Source: Methanobacteriota archaeon (GTDB lineage Archaea; Thermoplasmatota; Poseidoniia; Poseidoniales; Thalassarchaeaceae). Taken from it: DNA of 45,876 bases. This document shows, one piece after another, positions 18,520 to 29,319 of the stretch; position 1 is the stretch's first letter, and each line of letters opens with the position of its first letter. A model generated the notes under the pieces. That model did no database searches. It had not been told where the DNA came from and saw nothing but the letters and a program-made list of their open reading frames with translations. The stretch spans positions 1 through 45,876 of the forward strand of contig PBZE01000047.1 in assembly GCA_002730095.1 (NCBI GenBank). The letters run 5' to 3'. A program made the position numbers and the translations under genes.

Positions 18520-19593
18520 ATGGGGCTCACTACTCTCGGAGTATCGTTGAGCGAAGAAAAAGGAGCCAAGGGACGAAGAGGCCGTCGTAGGGATAGACGC
18601 CGTTCTGAAGGTATTGACGCCTCTAAACAAAGAGTCCAAGACATGGATTCAGAGTCGATAAAGAGGGCCTTGGGGAGATTCACCGCAGATCCACTTCCCA
18701 TGGGTTTCCCTCTCGAAATAGATCCTCCTCCAAGAAGAGTAGATGTGAAATGGGAGCTAAACGCAGTTTCAAGGGAGGTCCAAAATAGGACCGGAGAGAT
18801 AGTTAGCAAGAGAGGAGAATTCGGATTCCTGCCACAAGAAAGAGTAGATGAAATCGCCTCGCAAATCGAAGAACTGCCAATCTCTCTTGAGCAAGCACTC
18901 TCTCTAAGGAACGCTTTGAATCAGGAGAAGAGCGTTTACTCTCATCATAAGCTAATGCGTAGATCTAACGAATTGAATCGTAGGTATAATTCAGGAGAGG
19001 ATGTCATTTCCCTCTCAAAGAGATTTGACGCCCCTCCAGTGAACACATTCAGGGCAATCCTAACAGGAAGAGGATGGTCAAAGAACAGAATCAAGGAGTC
19101 GCTCAAGCAACCTTCGAAGATGAAGACGAGGGATAGAGAGCAATTCGAACTAGCAGAGTCAATGGATAGGGTGAGCTCAGTGAACCAGGATGAGACCCAC
19201 AAGGCATCGATGGTTTTTGAGGATGTCTTGTACCTCTTCTTTGACTCCATAGGAGTCAGATATAGAACTCAGGAGCAACTAATGGCCGAGCAAAAGAAAT
19301 CGGAGGGGAGGGCCGTAATTACTCCGGACTTACTTATGATCGACGATGTCAGAATAAATGGGGTCCCATGTGCTTGGATAGATGCAAAGCATTTCTTTGG
19401 GGCCGATCTGAAGTTTCCCAGGAAGAAAACTCAGAAGCAAGTTGATAGATACGTCGCGGAATACGGGCATGGCGCCATTGTTTACAGGCATGGTTTCTGT
19501 TCAGGGTTGAAGATAAACGGTGCTGAGCAACTAGATGCTAGTCCACTTGACCTTACCCTTCTAGACAAATTTCACGAGGAGTCCAACTCATAG
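18520..19593 (+). CDS. TPD/CDIN1(C15orf41)-like putative nuclease
   Basis: TPDLLMIDDVRINGVPCAWIDAKHFFGA and YGHGAIVYRHGFCSGL match the TPD and terminal motifs I recall for the CDIN1 family; N-terminal helical/HTH-like region; the true start may be 18643. Confidence 0.72.
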   Translation: MGLTTLGVSLSEEKGAKGRRGRRRDRRRSEGIDASKQRVQDMDSESIKRALGRFTADPLPMGFPLEIDPPPRRVDVKWELNAVSREVQNRTGEIVSKRGEFGFLPQERVDEIASQIEELPISLEQALSLRNALNQEKSVYSHHKLMRRSNELNRRYNSGEDVISLSKRFDAPPVNTFRAILTGRGWSKNRIKESLKQPSKMKTRDREQFELAESMDRVSSVNQDETHKASMVFEDVLYLFFDSIGVRYRTQEQLMAEQKKSEGRAVITPDLLMIDDVRINGVPCAWIDAKHFFGADLKFPRKKTQKQVDRYVAEYGHGAIVYRHGFCSGLKINGAEQLDASPLDLTLLDKFHEESNS

Positions 19594-20565
19594 AATATTC
19601 CCTATTCTGGTTAAAATTGTGGATAATCCCTTCTGATTCAGACTTTTCATTATTGATTCGACATTTCCTAAAGTAGAATTAATACTAGTGGGGACAATCG
19701 CAACACTAGTTCCCAACATGCAAAGTAGAGGAGTACTGTTCTCGCCCATTTCAAACTCCTGAATCGAAGCCTCGCATGTCTTCAGAACATTGGCTCTGGC
19801 AGGCTCCTCGGAAAGTCCACTGTCTAGTGAAAAGCCCTTTGAGCTACTGACTAAATCGCCCCACCTAGACTCGTCCCAAGTACCCTCAAGAAGGCGTCTC
19901 AGATTTTCATTTCCAGAACTTGTTATTGTTGACTTCCAGACCGGGTCTTCAATATACATCGAAGTGTGCTTACTGTACTCGCTATCCCATGCAAGGATAA
20001 TATCCACATCAGATTTCCAACCGACCGATTTACCGGGCCCACTTTCAAGAAGATGTCCGCTATACGGAGATCCCGGTGTCTTCCGAATAACTACGCCTCC
20101 AGCAGCCAAGGCAGTCACATCACCAAGGCCACTGGACCTTTCTCGGTCTATTAGATGAGCAACCAATAGGGATCGCCTCTTACTTTCCTCGTATGGAATT
20201 CCAACTGCTCGTTGCAAGGAATCACAGAATGCAATCGAACCAGCAGCCGACATTCCGAAACCCTGTCCAACTGGTAGGCCAAGCTTTACTGTGATGTCCC
20301 AGCTATATTCAAGAATCTCTGGAACCATTTTACCGATAACCTGGAGGGCATGGACATACATCTCTGAATCCCCATCATACCCAAGGAAGGAAACCTCGAT
20401 GCCAACACCCCCTTCGCTTCCTCTGGCTATCACCTCAACTCCGTCTTCCAGACAAATACCAGCCCCTAGGCTACCTTGATATGTTGGCTCAGGAGACTCG
20501 TCCTCTACAGTGAAGATGAGGGTGACATGGCCGCCGCTATGTCCACGACCGAGTAGGTCAGGCAT
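19588..20565 (-). CDS. Pantoate kinase (archaeal GHMP family)
   Basis: GSLGAGICLEDGVEV near the N-terminus and LGLPVGQGFGMSAAGSIAFCDSLQRAVG GHMP motif. Confidence 0.8.
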   Translation of the reverse strand: MPDLLGRGHSGGHVTLIFTVEDESPEPTYQGSLGAGICLEDGVEVIARGSEGGVGIEVSFLGYDGDSEMYVHALQVIGKMVPEILEYSWDITVKLGLPVGQGFGMSAAGSIAFCDSLQRAVGIPYEESKRRSLLVAHLIDRERSSGLGDVTALAAGGVVIRKTPGSPYSGHLLESGPGKSVGWKSDVDIILAWDSEYSKHTSMYIEDPVWKSTITSSGNENLRRLLEGTWDESRWGDLVSSSKGFSLDSGLSEEPARANVLKTCEASIQEFEMGENSTPLLCMLGTSVAIVPTSINSTLGNVESIMKSLNQKGLSTILTRIGNIL

Positions 20566-20604
20566 AGTAGGTCCCTAGCCGTGAGAGGAAATAATATATC
20601 CCGC

Positions 20605-21492
20605 TCAGAGTACTGCCTTTAGATCGCCCTCGATACCACCGAATCTACTCGAAAGCTCTGATACGGCCATCTCAAAGGCGACCTTTGGATTCATCGAGCC
20701 ATCGGTCTCGAAGGATAGAATGAACTCTTCAGGAACATCTTCCAGAACTACAGCGTCATTGAACTCTCTAGACTCTTCTGTTCCAGAGCCCACATGATTC
20801 AAGTCGTCCCTCAGTTGATCGACCTTATCGAAGTCCACCAACTTGCCATCCTTGTCGAAGTCGCTGGACTTAATTGCCAATCCTAAGTCCCATAGGATCT
20901 TGGATCTGGACTTCGTTTTGATGACACCTATTTGTCTAGGGATGAAGGACACACCACTGACAGGAGACCACTTGACGTGATCTCTTCCTCTGCCCATAAC
21001 TGCAGTGGCTGAGAATTCTATCATCTGTCCTTGAAACAGCTTAGTGATTGGGATTGATTGATACTTCTTTGAGATGAAACCATCTGCATCACCTAGGAAA
21101 TTTAAGTCTCCAGCGGTGACCCAAACTCCCTCTTTGGACCCCTTAACCTGACAGTAATAGAGCATTGTACATAGGGCGCACCCTCTGTCTTCTTCAACCA
21201 TCTCTGCACAATTTGGGCATTCATCTTGGAAGTAGAACTCATCATGCTTAGTTGGTATTGGTATCATAGCCAACCTCTGTGCGATAACCTCGTCTGGAAG
21301 AGGCCCATCGGTTTCCCATACTTCGCCATCTTCAACTTCCGTCTTCTTAACGAATCTTACAGTATCTATGGCCATCTTAGGAGTGTCTGCCATAAGCGTC
21401 CTCCTAATCGAATTCACAAAAGCCCTATCAGTTTCTTTCAATAGAATCTTTATTTTTTCTTCGTCCTCATAGAGAATCTCTGCCTTAACCAT
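20605..21492 (-). CDS. rpo3: DNA-directed RNA polymerase subunit D (Rpo3)
   Basis: FVNSIRRTLMADTPKMAIDTVRF, DEVIAQRLAMIPIPT, CPNCAEMVEEDRGCALC insert; GAGGTG SD; lies after rps11. Confidence 0.95.
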   Translation of the reverse strand: MVKAEILYEDEEKIKILLKETDRAFVNSIRRTLMADTPKMAIDTVRFVKKTEVEDGEVWETDGPLPDEVIAQRLAMIPIPTKHDEFYFQDECPNCAEMVEEDRGCALCTMLYYCQVKGSKEGVWVTAGDLNFLGDADGFISKKYQSIPITKLFQGQMIEFSATAVMGRGRDHVKWSPVSGVSFIPRQIGVIKTKSRSKILWDLGLAIKSSDFDKDGKLVDFDKVDQLRDDLNHVGSGTEESREFNDAVVLEDVPEEFILSFETDGSMNPKVAFEMAVSELSSRFGGIEGDLKAVL

Positions 21493-21502
21493 AATTCACA
21501 CC

Positions 21503-21886
21503 TCAGACTCGCCTACCCCGGCGACCTCCCTTAGACTTGGTACCATCAGTAGGTATGGGAGTTACATCTTCGATCCTCGTTATCTGCATTCCAGCCCTAG
21601 TTAGAGCTCTGATTGCAGAGGTAGCACCAGGAGCACTATGTGATTTGTTTCCACCAGCTCCTCTATACTTCACTATAACCTGATTGAAATCCTTCTCAAC
21701 GAGCATCTCAGCTATCCTTTCCGCGGCTCTCATTGAGGCAAACGAACTGGATTTCTCCGACCCTCCCTTTGTCACCATTCCTCCAGAAACCTTGCAGATA
21801 GTCTCAGATCCAGTGAGATCTGTGGCTGTCATCAACACATTGTTATGTGTTGTGAAGATATGTAGAATTGCTTTGTGAGACATCAA
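21503..21886 (-). CDS. rps11: 30S ribosomal protein S11
   Basis: [53 protein letters not shown] terminus. Confidence 0.97.
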   Translation of the reverse strand: MMSHKAILHIFTTHNNVLMTATDLTGSETICKVSGGMVTKGGSEKSSSFASMRAAERIAEMLVEKDFNQVIVKYRGAGGNKSHSAPGATSAIRALTRAGMQITRIEDVTPIPTDGTKSKGGRRGRRV

Positions 21887-22566
21887 TTACCACTCTCCGG
21901 GATGGTGTCCTCAACTGTAGGTGCTGTTGCTTCACCGGCCTTGATATCATCAACAAAGGTATCTGCGACCTTTACTGGCCCGCCTACTGTCTCTGCCTCT
22001 TCTTCGGATGTATCAACAGTTGCTCTCATCTTCTCTAAATCCTGCCTAAATGGATGATCAGGGTCCTCATACTTCGATCCAGATGTGTATCTCAGTAGCT
22101 CCTCTTCATCCCTCAGAACGTGATATCCGGGAACAGTCATCTTCTGCTCGCCGATCGAGATGTGGCCGTGAACAATAAGATTCCTAGCTGCCCTCATTGA
22201 GGGTGCTAGACCCTTGTAGTATACTTGTGACTGGAGCCTTCTTGCCAGCATCAGCTCGACATCTATCTGAAGAATGCTATCCAAGCTAGATCCGTCAGAG
22301 AGAAGCCCCTTCCTAGTCAGGGAGTTGACCAAATCTTCTTTCTCCCTAGCGTAGTGACCTTCCGAGGTATCGACCCTCCCAATTAGCTTCATTGCCTGGT
22401 TTCTATGCCTTCTGAGAGCTGATTTCTCTCTCCAGATCTCTCTCATTCCACCGACTTTCTTTAGTCCGTACTTGGCCTTCAAAGCATGCTCTTCCTCAAT
22501 TCTAGCTTGTTTCCAAGGATGTGTAGGTGTTTGTGTCTTAGGTCTTGCAAATTTTGGATCGCCCAT
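21883..22566 (-). CDS. rps4: 30S ribosomal protein S4
   Basis: [26 protein letters not shown]-type S4 domain and archaeal N-terminus; acidic C-terminal extension. Confidence 0.95.
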   Translation of the reverse strand: MGDPKFARPKTQTPTHPWKQARIEEEHALKAKYGLKKVGGMREIWREKSALRRHRNQAMKLIGRVDTSEGHYAREKEDLVNSLTRKGLLSDGSSLDSILQIDVELMLARRLQSQVYYKGLAPSMRAARNLIVHGHISIGEQKMTVPGYHVLRDEEELLRYTSGSKYEDPDHPFRQDLEKMRATVDTSEEEAETVGGPVKVADTFVDDIKAGEATAPTVEDTIPESGN

Positions 22567-22575
22567 CTAATCACC

Positions 22576-23043
22576 TCACTTCTTCCTCTGAACTCCGAGA
22601 GCAGAGCCCTTCCTTCCATTGCTTCGTAGTCTCTGGCCCCTGACCTTATGTCCACTTCTGTGCCTCATTCCTCGATAAGTCTTGATTCCAGCCATCCTAG
22701 CTATGTCATCATCCCTGGTCATTTTGACCTCTAGTGCAACAATATGAGCATCCTCATTTGTCTCAAGATCTCTCTGTCTATTCATGAGCCACCAAGGCAT
22801 TTCAGTCGCGTATGTCCCTATTGATTCTCTGAGCTTTTCTTGCTCTTCGTCGCTTAGGTGCCCCCCAAGCTTACTGCCATCGACACCAGAAAGACGACAA
22901 ATCATCTCTGCTGTCCTCATCCCAATCCCTTTGATAGAGCACAACCCAACGGAAATCTTCCTGAGCCCGTCTACGTCTGTGTCTGCAATTCTGATGATGT
23001 AAGAGAAGTCATCTCCCAGTTGTTTCTCATCTATTCCTGTCAT
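22576..23043 (-). CDS. rps13: 30S ribosomal protein S13
   Basis: ALCSIKGIGMRTAEMICR-like region, GIKTYRGMRHRSGHKVRGQRLRSNGRKG; start set to MTGIDEK behind GGAGGACC. Confidence 0.95.
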   Translation of the reverse strand: MTGIDEKQLGDDFSYIIRIADTDVDGLRKISVGLCSIKGIGMRTAEMICRLSGVDGSKLGGHLSDEEQEKLRESIGTYATEMPWWLMNRQRDLETNEDAHIVALEVKMTRDDDIARMAGIKTYRGMRHRSGHKVRGQRLRSNGRKGSALGVQRKK

Positions 23044-23140
23044 GTACGGTCCTCCCGCGTTCACCGGTCACCCAGTGGCTGTTAAGCATCCGGGCGACCA
23101 ACCATCCCTATTTGAACCGATTGGAGGACAAAGGGCCCCC

Positions 23141-24445
23141 TCAATCCTCTCTACAGACTACAAACATGCTGTAATCACCGGTTTCTCGGGAAAGCTCGAT
23201 ATCGACCATGAACGAACGTGAGCCCTCGACCTCCCTCATCGCTTTGTGAAGCCTTCTCTGGAGTTTCGGATGCATCTCCGGATCTAGAGAACATCTCAAA
23301 GTAACACTGCCTATCTCTAGCCTAGCAAGAGATGAAGCGATCTGTGCAATTGTATGCTCTTCAGGTGGCGAAAGCCTGTGTTGTACTACCTGTCCCGTTG
23401 AGACCACGAAACCTCTGACATCGTCGTCTTCGCTAATTGGCTCAGTATGTATTAGCAGCGGCCTCCTCCCTTCTGTTCTAATCCATGAGTATCCAGAACC
23501 ATCAGGTATAGCCTTCGAAATCCAATCATCTTGCAAACCACTCTCTAGTACTACCGGGTCAACTATAGTGATCCATGACTCGAATGGAGGGGGCTCGAGT
23601 AGTCTTATCCCGATTACTTCATTTTCATCTCCTTCGATTTCGGACATGATATTCTTGGTGCCCATTCTAATACATCTTCTAGGTTGACTGGAAGATAGCG
23701 ATCCTATCCATAACGATAGCCTATCTACTCGTCCACCCCCACGACTCATCCATTCCCAGGTCCTTGAATACCCGGGAAACACCCTTTCGACTATTTCATC
23801 AACCATCGATCTTTGTCCAGAATCAAGTCTGGGGGACAAGTCAAGGAGTATACAGGGGCCTCGTGGACCGAGCTCCAAGTATTGCTTCCAAGAAGATAAG
23901 ACGGATTCTATGGAAGGCTCCATCTCATCTATGTGGTGCTTCTGAGCATCCCGGGGTCTTGCAGGATCAAGGTGCAACATAGCTACAGGGGGGTGAGCCC
24001 TAGTTCCTGATTCTCGAAGGCTCGACCAGAACTCATTCATCACTCCCTCTGAATCAGTGCTATCCCCAATAATCACTCTGTCCATGGATCTCTGGATGTC
24101 ATCAGAATCAGCAGCCGCAAACATATTTGCCGCACACAAGACAGCCACGTTACCGTCTATTTCCACTCCTAGGGAAGGTCTTTTTAGAACATTTGAATAT
24201 GCGATTAGCTGTAATCCAGAACCCACTGCTGCATCCAATATTATGCCCGGCCCCAATGATGCTGGATCTATCTGATTCGCACGAGCTAGAGCTACTCCCC
24301 AAGGTGTAGAAAGCCTGCGCATTTGCTCAGTCAGGTGGAACTCAGGCTCACCCTTTCTGGCCGACTTTGCACCTACTCTATTTTCTGCCTCATTGGCAAC
24401 CGACTTGGATGGTTTTACAGTTGCATGTGAATTCTCCTCAGACAT
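23141..24445 (-). CDS. SAM-dependent methyltransferase-like protein, possibly with a THUMP-like C-terminal domain
   Basis: GIILDAAVGSGLQLIAYSNVLKRPSLGVEIDGNVAVLCAANMFAA (motif I region), MLHLDPARPRDAQ. Confidence 0.65.
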   Translation of the reverse strand: MSEENSHATVKPSKSVANEAENRVGAKSARKGEPEFHLTEQMRRLSTPWGVALARANQIDPASLGPGIILDAAVGSGLQLIAYSNVLKRPSLGVEIDGNVAVLCAANMFAAADSDDIQRSMDRVIIGDSTDSEGVMNEFWSSLRESGTRAHPPVAMLHLDPARPRDAQKHHIDEMEPSIESVLSSWKQYLELGPRGPCILLDLSPRLDSGQRSMVDEIVERVFPGYSRTWEWMSRGGGRVDRLSLWIGSLSSSQPRRCIRMGTKNIMSEIEGDENEVIGIRLLEPPPFESWITIVDPVVLESGLQDDWISKAIPDGSGYSWIRTEGRRPLLIHTEPISEDDDVRGFVVSTGQVVQHRLSPPEEHTIAQIASSLARLEIGSVTLRCSLDPEMHPKLQRRLHKAMREVEGSRSFMVDIELSRETGDYSMFVVCRED

Positions 24446-24460
24446 TCCTCGCCCTCCAAT

Positions 24461-25450
24461 CTACCCCGAAATCGGGGCCCTATCTAGATTAACCTCGAAC
24501 CTGAGCCAAACATCTTGAAGCTCATGACCATCATTATTCCCATACGCAATTGGGGGAGGAAGGAGAGTAATGTGGGAGGTCCCCGTCTCGACGCCGGGTA
24601 TTAGTCCCCTATCATCGTCGATATCCAAGCCAATTGTAGACCATCCAAAGCCATCAATCGACCACCAAGGATCTCCAGCATTCTCTGTCCATGTACCGCT
24701 GTCTAGCTCTTCTCCAGTATCCGCATTCCAAACAGTATACTCTACTTCGACCCTGTCTCCCTCCTCAATGTGCAATGATCGGGCTTCAATTCCTTGGAAT
24801 ATGCTCACATCGAGCCTAACCTCTGCCGACATAAGTGACACATGTGAAGCGATAATTGATATTTCTCCCTCAGTAATATCCTCAGTCAACTCAATTTCCA
24901 AGATTACCGCATCACCTCCAGACATCTCATTGATTAGGTACTGTGTATCTCCCGAAGCCGAAAATAAGACATCTGGGCCCCCAATCTCCAGGAGCAGATC
25001 AAGAGTCTGATTTCCCCTATTGTAGATCACAACCGAGGCCCTGTCTCCTTGTCCTTGGTGCTCCCAGTCACATCGAAGCTCTCCGGGATACAGGAAAACC
25101 TCATCCTGGGAGGACAGATTATCAGGCCAAGTCCAATCCCCATCTCTTGAGTCACAGGTATCGAAAAGTAAGTCAACCTCCCATGCCCATCTGCCATCCA
25201 TTTCAATCATCGATTCATCTACGGACTCGAAGGACTCGTCTAACTTTTCCAAGAATCCAACTGCCGAGAAACCTATCCAAATAGACGACAACAGAATTAC
25301 TAATACTGTAGAAATAGAGAGCAATATTGCAGCTCTGGGAACAGCCATCTCATTGATGCCAAGAGGCACAGGAGGATGCTCAACTTCATCGGGTGTATCC
25401 GATATCCAAGACCGCGTCACATTCCTTTTGCCGGGCCCAACTGCCATCAA
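24461..25450 (-). CDS. Membrane-anchored protein with FKBP-type PPIase-like C-terminal domain
   Basis: One N-terminal TM; EGDRVEVEYTVWNADTGEELDSGTW ... GLIPGVETGTSHITLLPPPIAYGNNDGHELQDVWLRFEVNL resembles FKBP. Confidence 0.65.
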   Translation of the reverse strand: MMAVGPGKRNVTRSWISDTPDEVEHPPVPLGINEMAVPRAAILLSISTVLVILLSSIWIGFSAVGFLEKLDESFESVDESMIEMDGRWAWEVDLLFDTCDSRDGDWTWPDNLSSQDEVFLYPGELRCDWEHQGQGDRASVVIYNRGNQTLDLLLEIGGPDVLFSASGDTQYLINEMSGGDAVILEIELTEDITEGEISIIASHVSLMSAEVRLDVSIFQGIEARSLHIEEGDRVEVEYTVWNADTGEELDSGTWTENAGDPWWSIDGFGWSTIGLDIDDDRGLIPGVETGTSHITLLPPPIAYGNNDGHELQDVWLRFEVNLDRAPISG

Positions 25451-25492
25451 GGTTGGCCCACTTTGACCTCAATCATCAGGATTAGTCCACAA

Positions 25493-28400
25493 TCAGCTCT
25501 TGGCCAGACTATCTTCATTACTTAGTCCCAACCAAGAAATTATTCCAAGCTCGAGTGCTATAATTGACAGACCGATCAAGAATACATGCGGCTGGAAAAG
25601 TATGCCGCCGTAGAACACTGCTGAGGTTATTATTGCAACAAGTAAGTCAAACAGCCCCAGAGCCCTCAGAGACTTTCTCAGTTGTAGAATTCCGATAACC
25701 CATACTGTAGTGGACAACAAAATAAGGAAAATAGGAATCATAAACGCCAAACCAGAAGCAATAGAACCAACTATTAGGAGGAGGTGTGCGTTGGTTGAGA
25801 GCATTCCAGACCATCTATCCCCCTTAGTCAATAGAGTACTTGCCAACATTACTAGCAGGATTATTCCCATCAAGATGTATATCTCACCAGTAATTCCAGA
25901 AATGCTATCAGCCCAGCTTCCAATTGAGATCATACTCATCGCCATACCCAATATGGCTATCCCAACAGCATCTGGCAGCTTCCTCCTCCACCCATGATTT
26001 ATTGAGTATAGAATGGCCACGATTGCAGCTATTCCCGTAGATAGAAGAATCACAGTGAGACTCCTCATTCCTACAGCAATCCCATGCTCGTGCTCTCTGC
26101 CCTTATTCTCCCGCAGCTCTCCGATCCAATAGCTAACAAGCACCGCCAAAAGGAGACATAGCTCAAGCCCCAGAAGAGGAATCTCCCATTCCAGAGAATC
26201 GCCTGAGAACGGGTCGACCCTAAGCGGCCAAGGCATCGACTCGTACAATATTACTCCCAGAAATCTGTCTGCCAACAATGAGTAGATGAACCAATCTACA
26301 GCAATAGGAATCCTGTCAAGCATGTTGTCCTGTTGATATAGAGAAATCAGACACAGCTCCATTATCAGTATTGTAAGAACTCCCATACTGGAGAGGTCCA
26401 TATTACTGGCCCCTGGTCCCAAAAGAGATGAAATATGCATAGCAACTAGTCCCGAAATACCAATTGCAATGGGCATTTCCATACCGAGAAAGTGAGGCAA
26501 ATCCAACTCTAATTGCTTAGTTCTGAACCTCGCTATGGCAATCAGAACTGTGACAAAAACCCCAACTCCAAGCAGAAGTACAGGATTCGGTCCTGTTGTC
26601 AAACCCAAAACAATTCCAGAAATGAATACGAGTATCATAACTGCAATGACTATGATTGGTTTGTGAGAGATGTCAGATGTGTAAAGCTCCTCGACGTCAT
26701 CCGTCTCACTCTTTTCCCGACTCTTTCTTCTTGTGGCCATCATCTCAGCCTCTCTCGCATCATATGTTGCCAAATCAGCTCCTTCATTCCCATCATTTGC
26801 CTTCTTCAATGCCATAGCTCTTCTTTCGCTCATTTTGGTAACAGTTTTCAGCTCTCGCCGCAACTCACCCTTGGCAACAAGCCAGATCGTAGCTACCATG
26901 AACATCAGGATAGATATTGCAAGATATGTGGAATTGCCTTGAACATAAGCTACGGCTATGCAAATAGACATGAGCCAAAGCGATGAAAGTGCGGGTTTAA
27001 GCAACTCATCAGTGGAGCCAGATTTGGGAAGATATATTCCAAGTATTGCTGCAGTGGAACATATAGCAACAATAGGCGAATCTAATACTGGTAGGGATGA
27101 AAAACCCTCCAAATATGTTGAAATCTCTCTATCGGGGACCATCAGAAGCAGAGCAATCCCCATCGAGCCCATTGAAACAGTGAACATCTCCTTGTCCTGC
27201 CTGCCGATTAGGAGATTTGTGACCAATATTATGCATATTAGAATCGAGATATACTCTCCCATTCCATGCCTCCACTGTATTATCATGGCAGTGACAATGA
27301 TCGTCCCAATCATCATATCCAAACTACCCATCCTGACTCCTCTGAAATGGGCCAATGTGTGCATCCCCCAAAGGGCCCCAACCACCATCAGAAGAGTTAG
27401 GGACGTGAATGCTCCAAATTGAGCTAAAAACATGATTGAAACCATGGGAAGCCATAATCCTAAGCTCCACAGTTGCAAGGCTCCTGAGTCTCTTATAGAT
27501 GCAGAAATCTCTGAAATACCCAAAAATTTCGAAGCTAGATTCACATCTACCTTCCCCATTCTCTCATTGACCAAAATCATCATCACGGAACAGATTAGGA
27601 GATAGATTGCCAATGGACCGGGATCCATCTCGATAATGCTTCCAGGGTCTTCCAGATCGTTTGATATGAGGAGGGTTCTAACGGCCTCTTGAATAAATTG
27701 CTCCGCAATTATCCATGACCATGGAAGGAGTACAGTAACTCCTGCCAGGGAGGGGGACTTCCTCTTAATGGCCAGAGTTCCGCTACCAATATGAAGAACA
27801 GACAACATCCCCAGAAGTAAGGCCCCCCCGTCCCCTCCTGAATCAACTGAATCGGCTGGCACTAGGATTACTAGCAAAGTTAGTACTGCCACAGTACCCA
27901 TCCACAGTACTCTGTCAGTCACGCTATTTTGATCTCTGAGAATTATCGTTCCGACTGACACGGACCCCACTATCGTGAATATTGAATATTCAGAGACATT
28001 GTACAAGTCCGAAAAAGACTGCCCAAAGAGCAAGAAAAACAGAAGAATTAGCGCCACAGCCGAAAGTGGATAAAACACTCTCCCGACAGAAACCCCCCTC
28101 ACAACCAGATAAGAACCAGAAAAAGCCCCAGTCAATACAGTAACCAATCCCAATGCATATCCCAGATCTCCGCTGTTTGCTGCTACAGTCAGTAATGCGC
28201 CCATCAAACCCATTGAGACTGAGACTCCCCAGAGACCAGGACTACCAAGTCCCAGTACGTTCAATCCCTTTGAAAACCAGTTTTCTTCTTTCGCGAAGCG
28301 TGTAGCCATGGATGCATTCAGTGCCGTAATTCCTAACAGTAGAACGAATAGGAGCAATGGTCTATCTAATGCCATCACTCGCAGCTCTCCTATCTCGAAT

Positions 28401-29200
28401 CCTTTGGTTGTAGCATGCATCCCTATCCAAAGATTCGAGGATGCTATGCCAAGAGCAGCCAGATTCCCAGATTTTCTGTGAACCGCTAGTCCGTGCACTA
28501 GGATAGTGGAGATCAGAATCATCAACGCTACTCCCTCTTGGCCGTATAGGGAGCCCGCTGTGGACCCAATAGCGAGAAGCACCAATGTTGATTGAGCGGC
28601 AATAGCATCATGCTCATATCTGTAGGAGGCAGCGATATTGAGGCATACTACGACAATCAAAATAGCGCCTAATCCCTCAACTCCAACAATTCCCCACCTC
28701 TGTAATTCTAGAGATAAACCGTAAAGTACCTTCATGGAGATGATGACCCATGTTATTCCCAGAACTCTCAACCTTCGGTCACTCGACCATCTCTCTCCGA
28801 AGAAGAAACCAACTACTGCGAGAAAAACCAATGAGAAAGATGCAAGCATTGGTTCGAAAACGAAACCAATTTGAAATCCTATGGCACTGTAAACTAAAAT
28901 CATGGCTCCCATAAGAATCCAGTTAATGCCCCTCTCACCATCGACAGATATCTCAGTCACTATGTCTGATTCTGGGGCCGATTTTACAGTCCCATCCCTC
29001 TCGATAGCCCCCTTGCTCTTCTTGTCTGAGAATGGATCGAAGAGCTCTCCAATGGCCTCATCGACTTCTTCGTTGACTTCACTCCCTACATCGTCCCCGT
29101 CGAATAGGGCAGTATCGACAAGGTCCCCGATATCCAACTTGTCACTGATCCTAAATGCCCGTTCTCGGATGATTTCGTCTTCCGAGGCGTCATCCACCAT
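25493..29200 (-). CDS. Giant (1235 aa) polytopic integral membrane protein, function unknown
   Basis: Acidic soluble N-terminus followed by a very large number of hydrophobic segments; intact single ORF. Confidence 0.85.
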   Translation of the reverse strand: MVDDASEDEIIRERAFRISDKLDIGDLVDTALFDGDDVGSEVNEEVDEAIGELFDPFSDKKSKGAIERDGTVKSAPESDIVTEISVDGERGINWILMGAMILVYSAIGFQIGFVFEPMLASFSLVFLAVVGFFFGERWSSDRRLRVLGITWVIISMKVLYGLSLELQRWGIVGVEGLGAILIVVVCLNIAASYRYEHDAIAAQSTLVLLAIGSTAGSLYGQEGVALMILISTILVHGLAVHRKSGNLAALGIASSNLWIGMHATTKGFEIGELRVMALDRPLLLFVLLLGITALNASMATRFAKEENWFSKGLNVLGLGSPGLWGVSVSMGLMGALLTVAANSGDLGYALGLVTVLTGAFSGSYLVVRGVSVGRVFYPLSAVALILLFFLLFGQSFSDLYNVSEYSIFTIVGSVSVGTIILRDQNSVTDRVLWMGTVAVLTLLVILVPADSVDSGGDGGALLLGMLSVLHIGSGTLAIKRKSPSLAGVTVLLPWSWIIAEQFIQEAVRTLLISNDLEDPGSIIEMDPGPLAIYLLICSVMMILVNERMGKVDVNLASKFLGISEISASIRDSGALQLWSLGLWLPMVSIMFLAQFGAFTSLTLLMVVGALWGMHTLAHFRGVRMGSLDMMIGTIIVTAMIIQWRHGMGEYISILICIILVTNLLIGRQDKEMFTVSMGSMGIALLLMVPDREISTYLEGFSSLPVLDSPIVAICSTAAILGIYLPKSGSTDELLKPALSSLWLMSICIAVAYVQGNSTYLAISILMFMVATIWLVAKGELRRELKTVTKMSERRAMALKKANDGNEGADLATYDAREAEMMATRRKSREKSETDDVEELYTSDISHKPIIVIAVMILVFISGIVLGLTTGPNPVLLLGVGVFVTVLIAIARFRTKQLELDLPHFLGMEMPIAIGISGLVAMHISSLLGPGASNMDLSSMGVLTILIMELCLISLYQQDNMLDRIPIAVDWFIYSLLADRFLGVILYESMPWPLRVDPFSGDSLEWEIPLLGLELCLLLAVLVSYWIGELRENKGREHEHGIAVGMRSLTVILLSTGIAAIVAILYSINHGWRRKLPDAVGIAILGMAMSMISIGSWADSISGITGEIYILMGIILLVMLASTLLTKGDRWSGMLSTNAHLLLIVGSIASGLAFMIPIFLILLSTTVWVIGILQLRKSLRALGLFDLLVAIITSAVFYGGILFQPHVFLIGLSIIALELGIISWLGLSNEDSLAKS

Positions 29201-29319
29201 CGTACTGCGTAGAGCATATGAGGGATAATGACATCCCCGATTAATTCATTCTGACATCAGTTCGATTCTGATTCCATCTCTTCCGTAACCCTTGAAGCTA
29301 GATGTACTAGTCGGGACCC

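Noticed and set aside
18442-18639. N-terminal extension of PriS in the ORF track
   Set aside because: Overlaps the divergent TPD-like gene and lacks primase-like sequence; the MWTEENLERHYSE start is more credible
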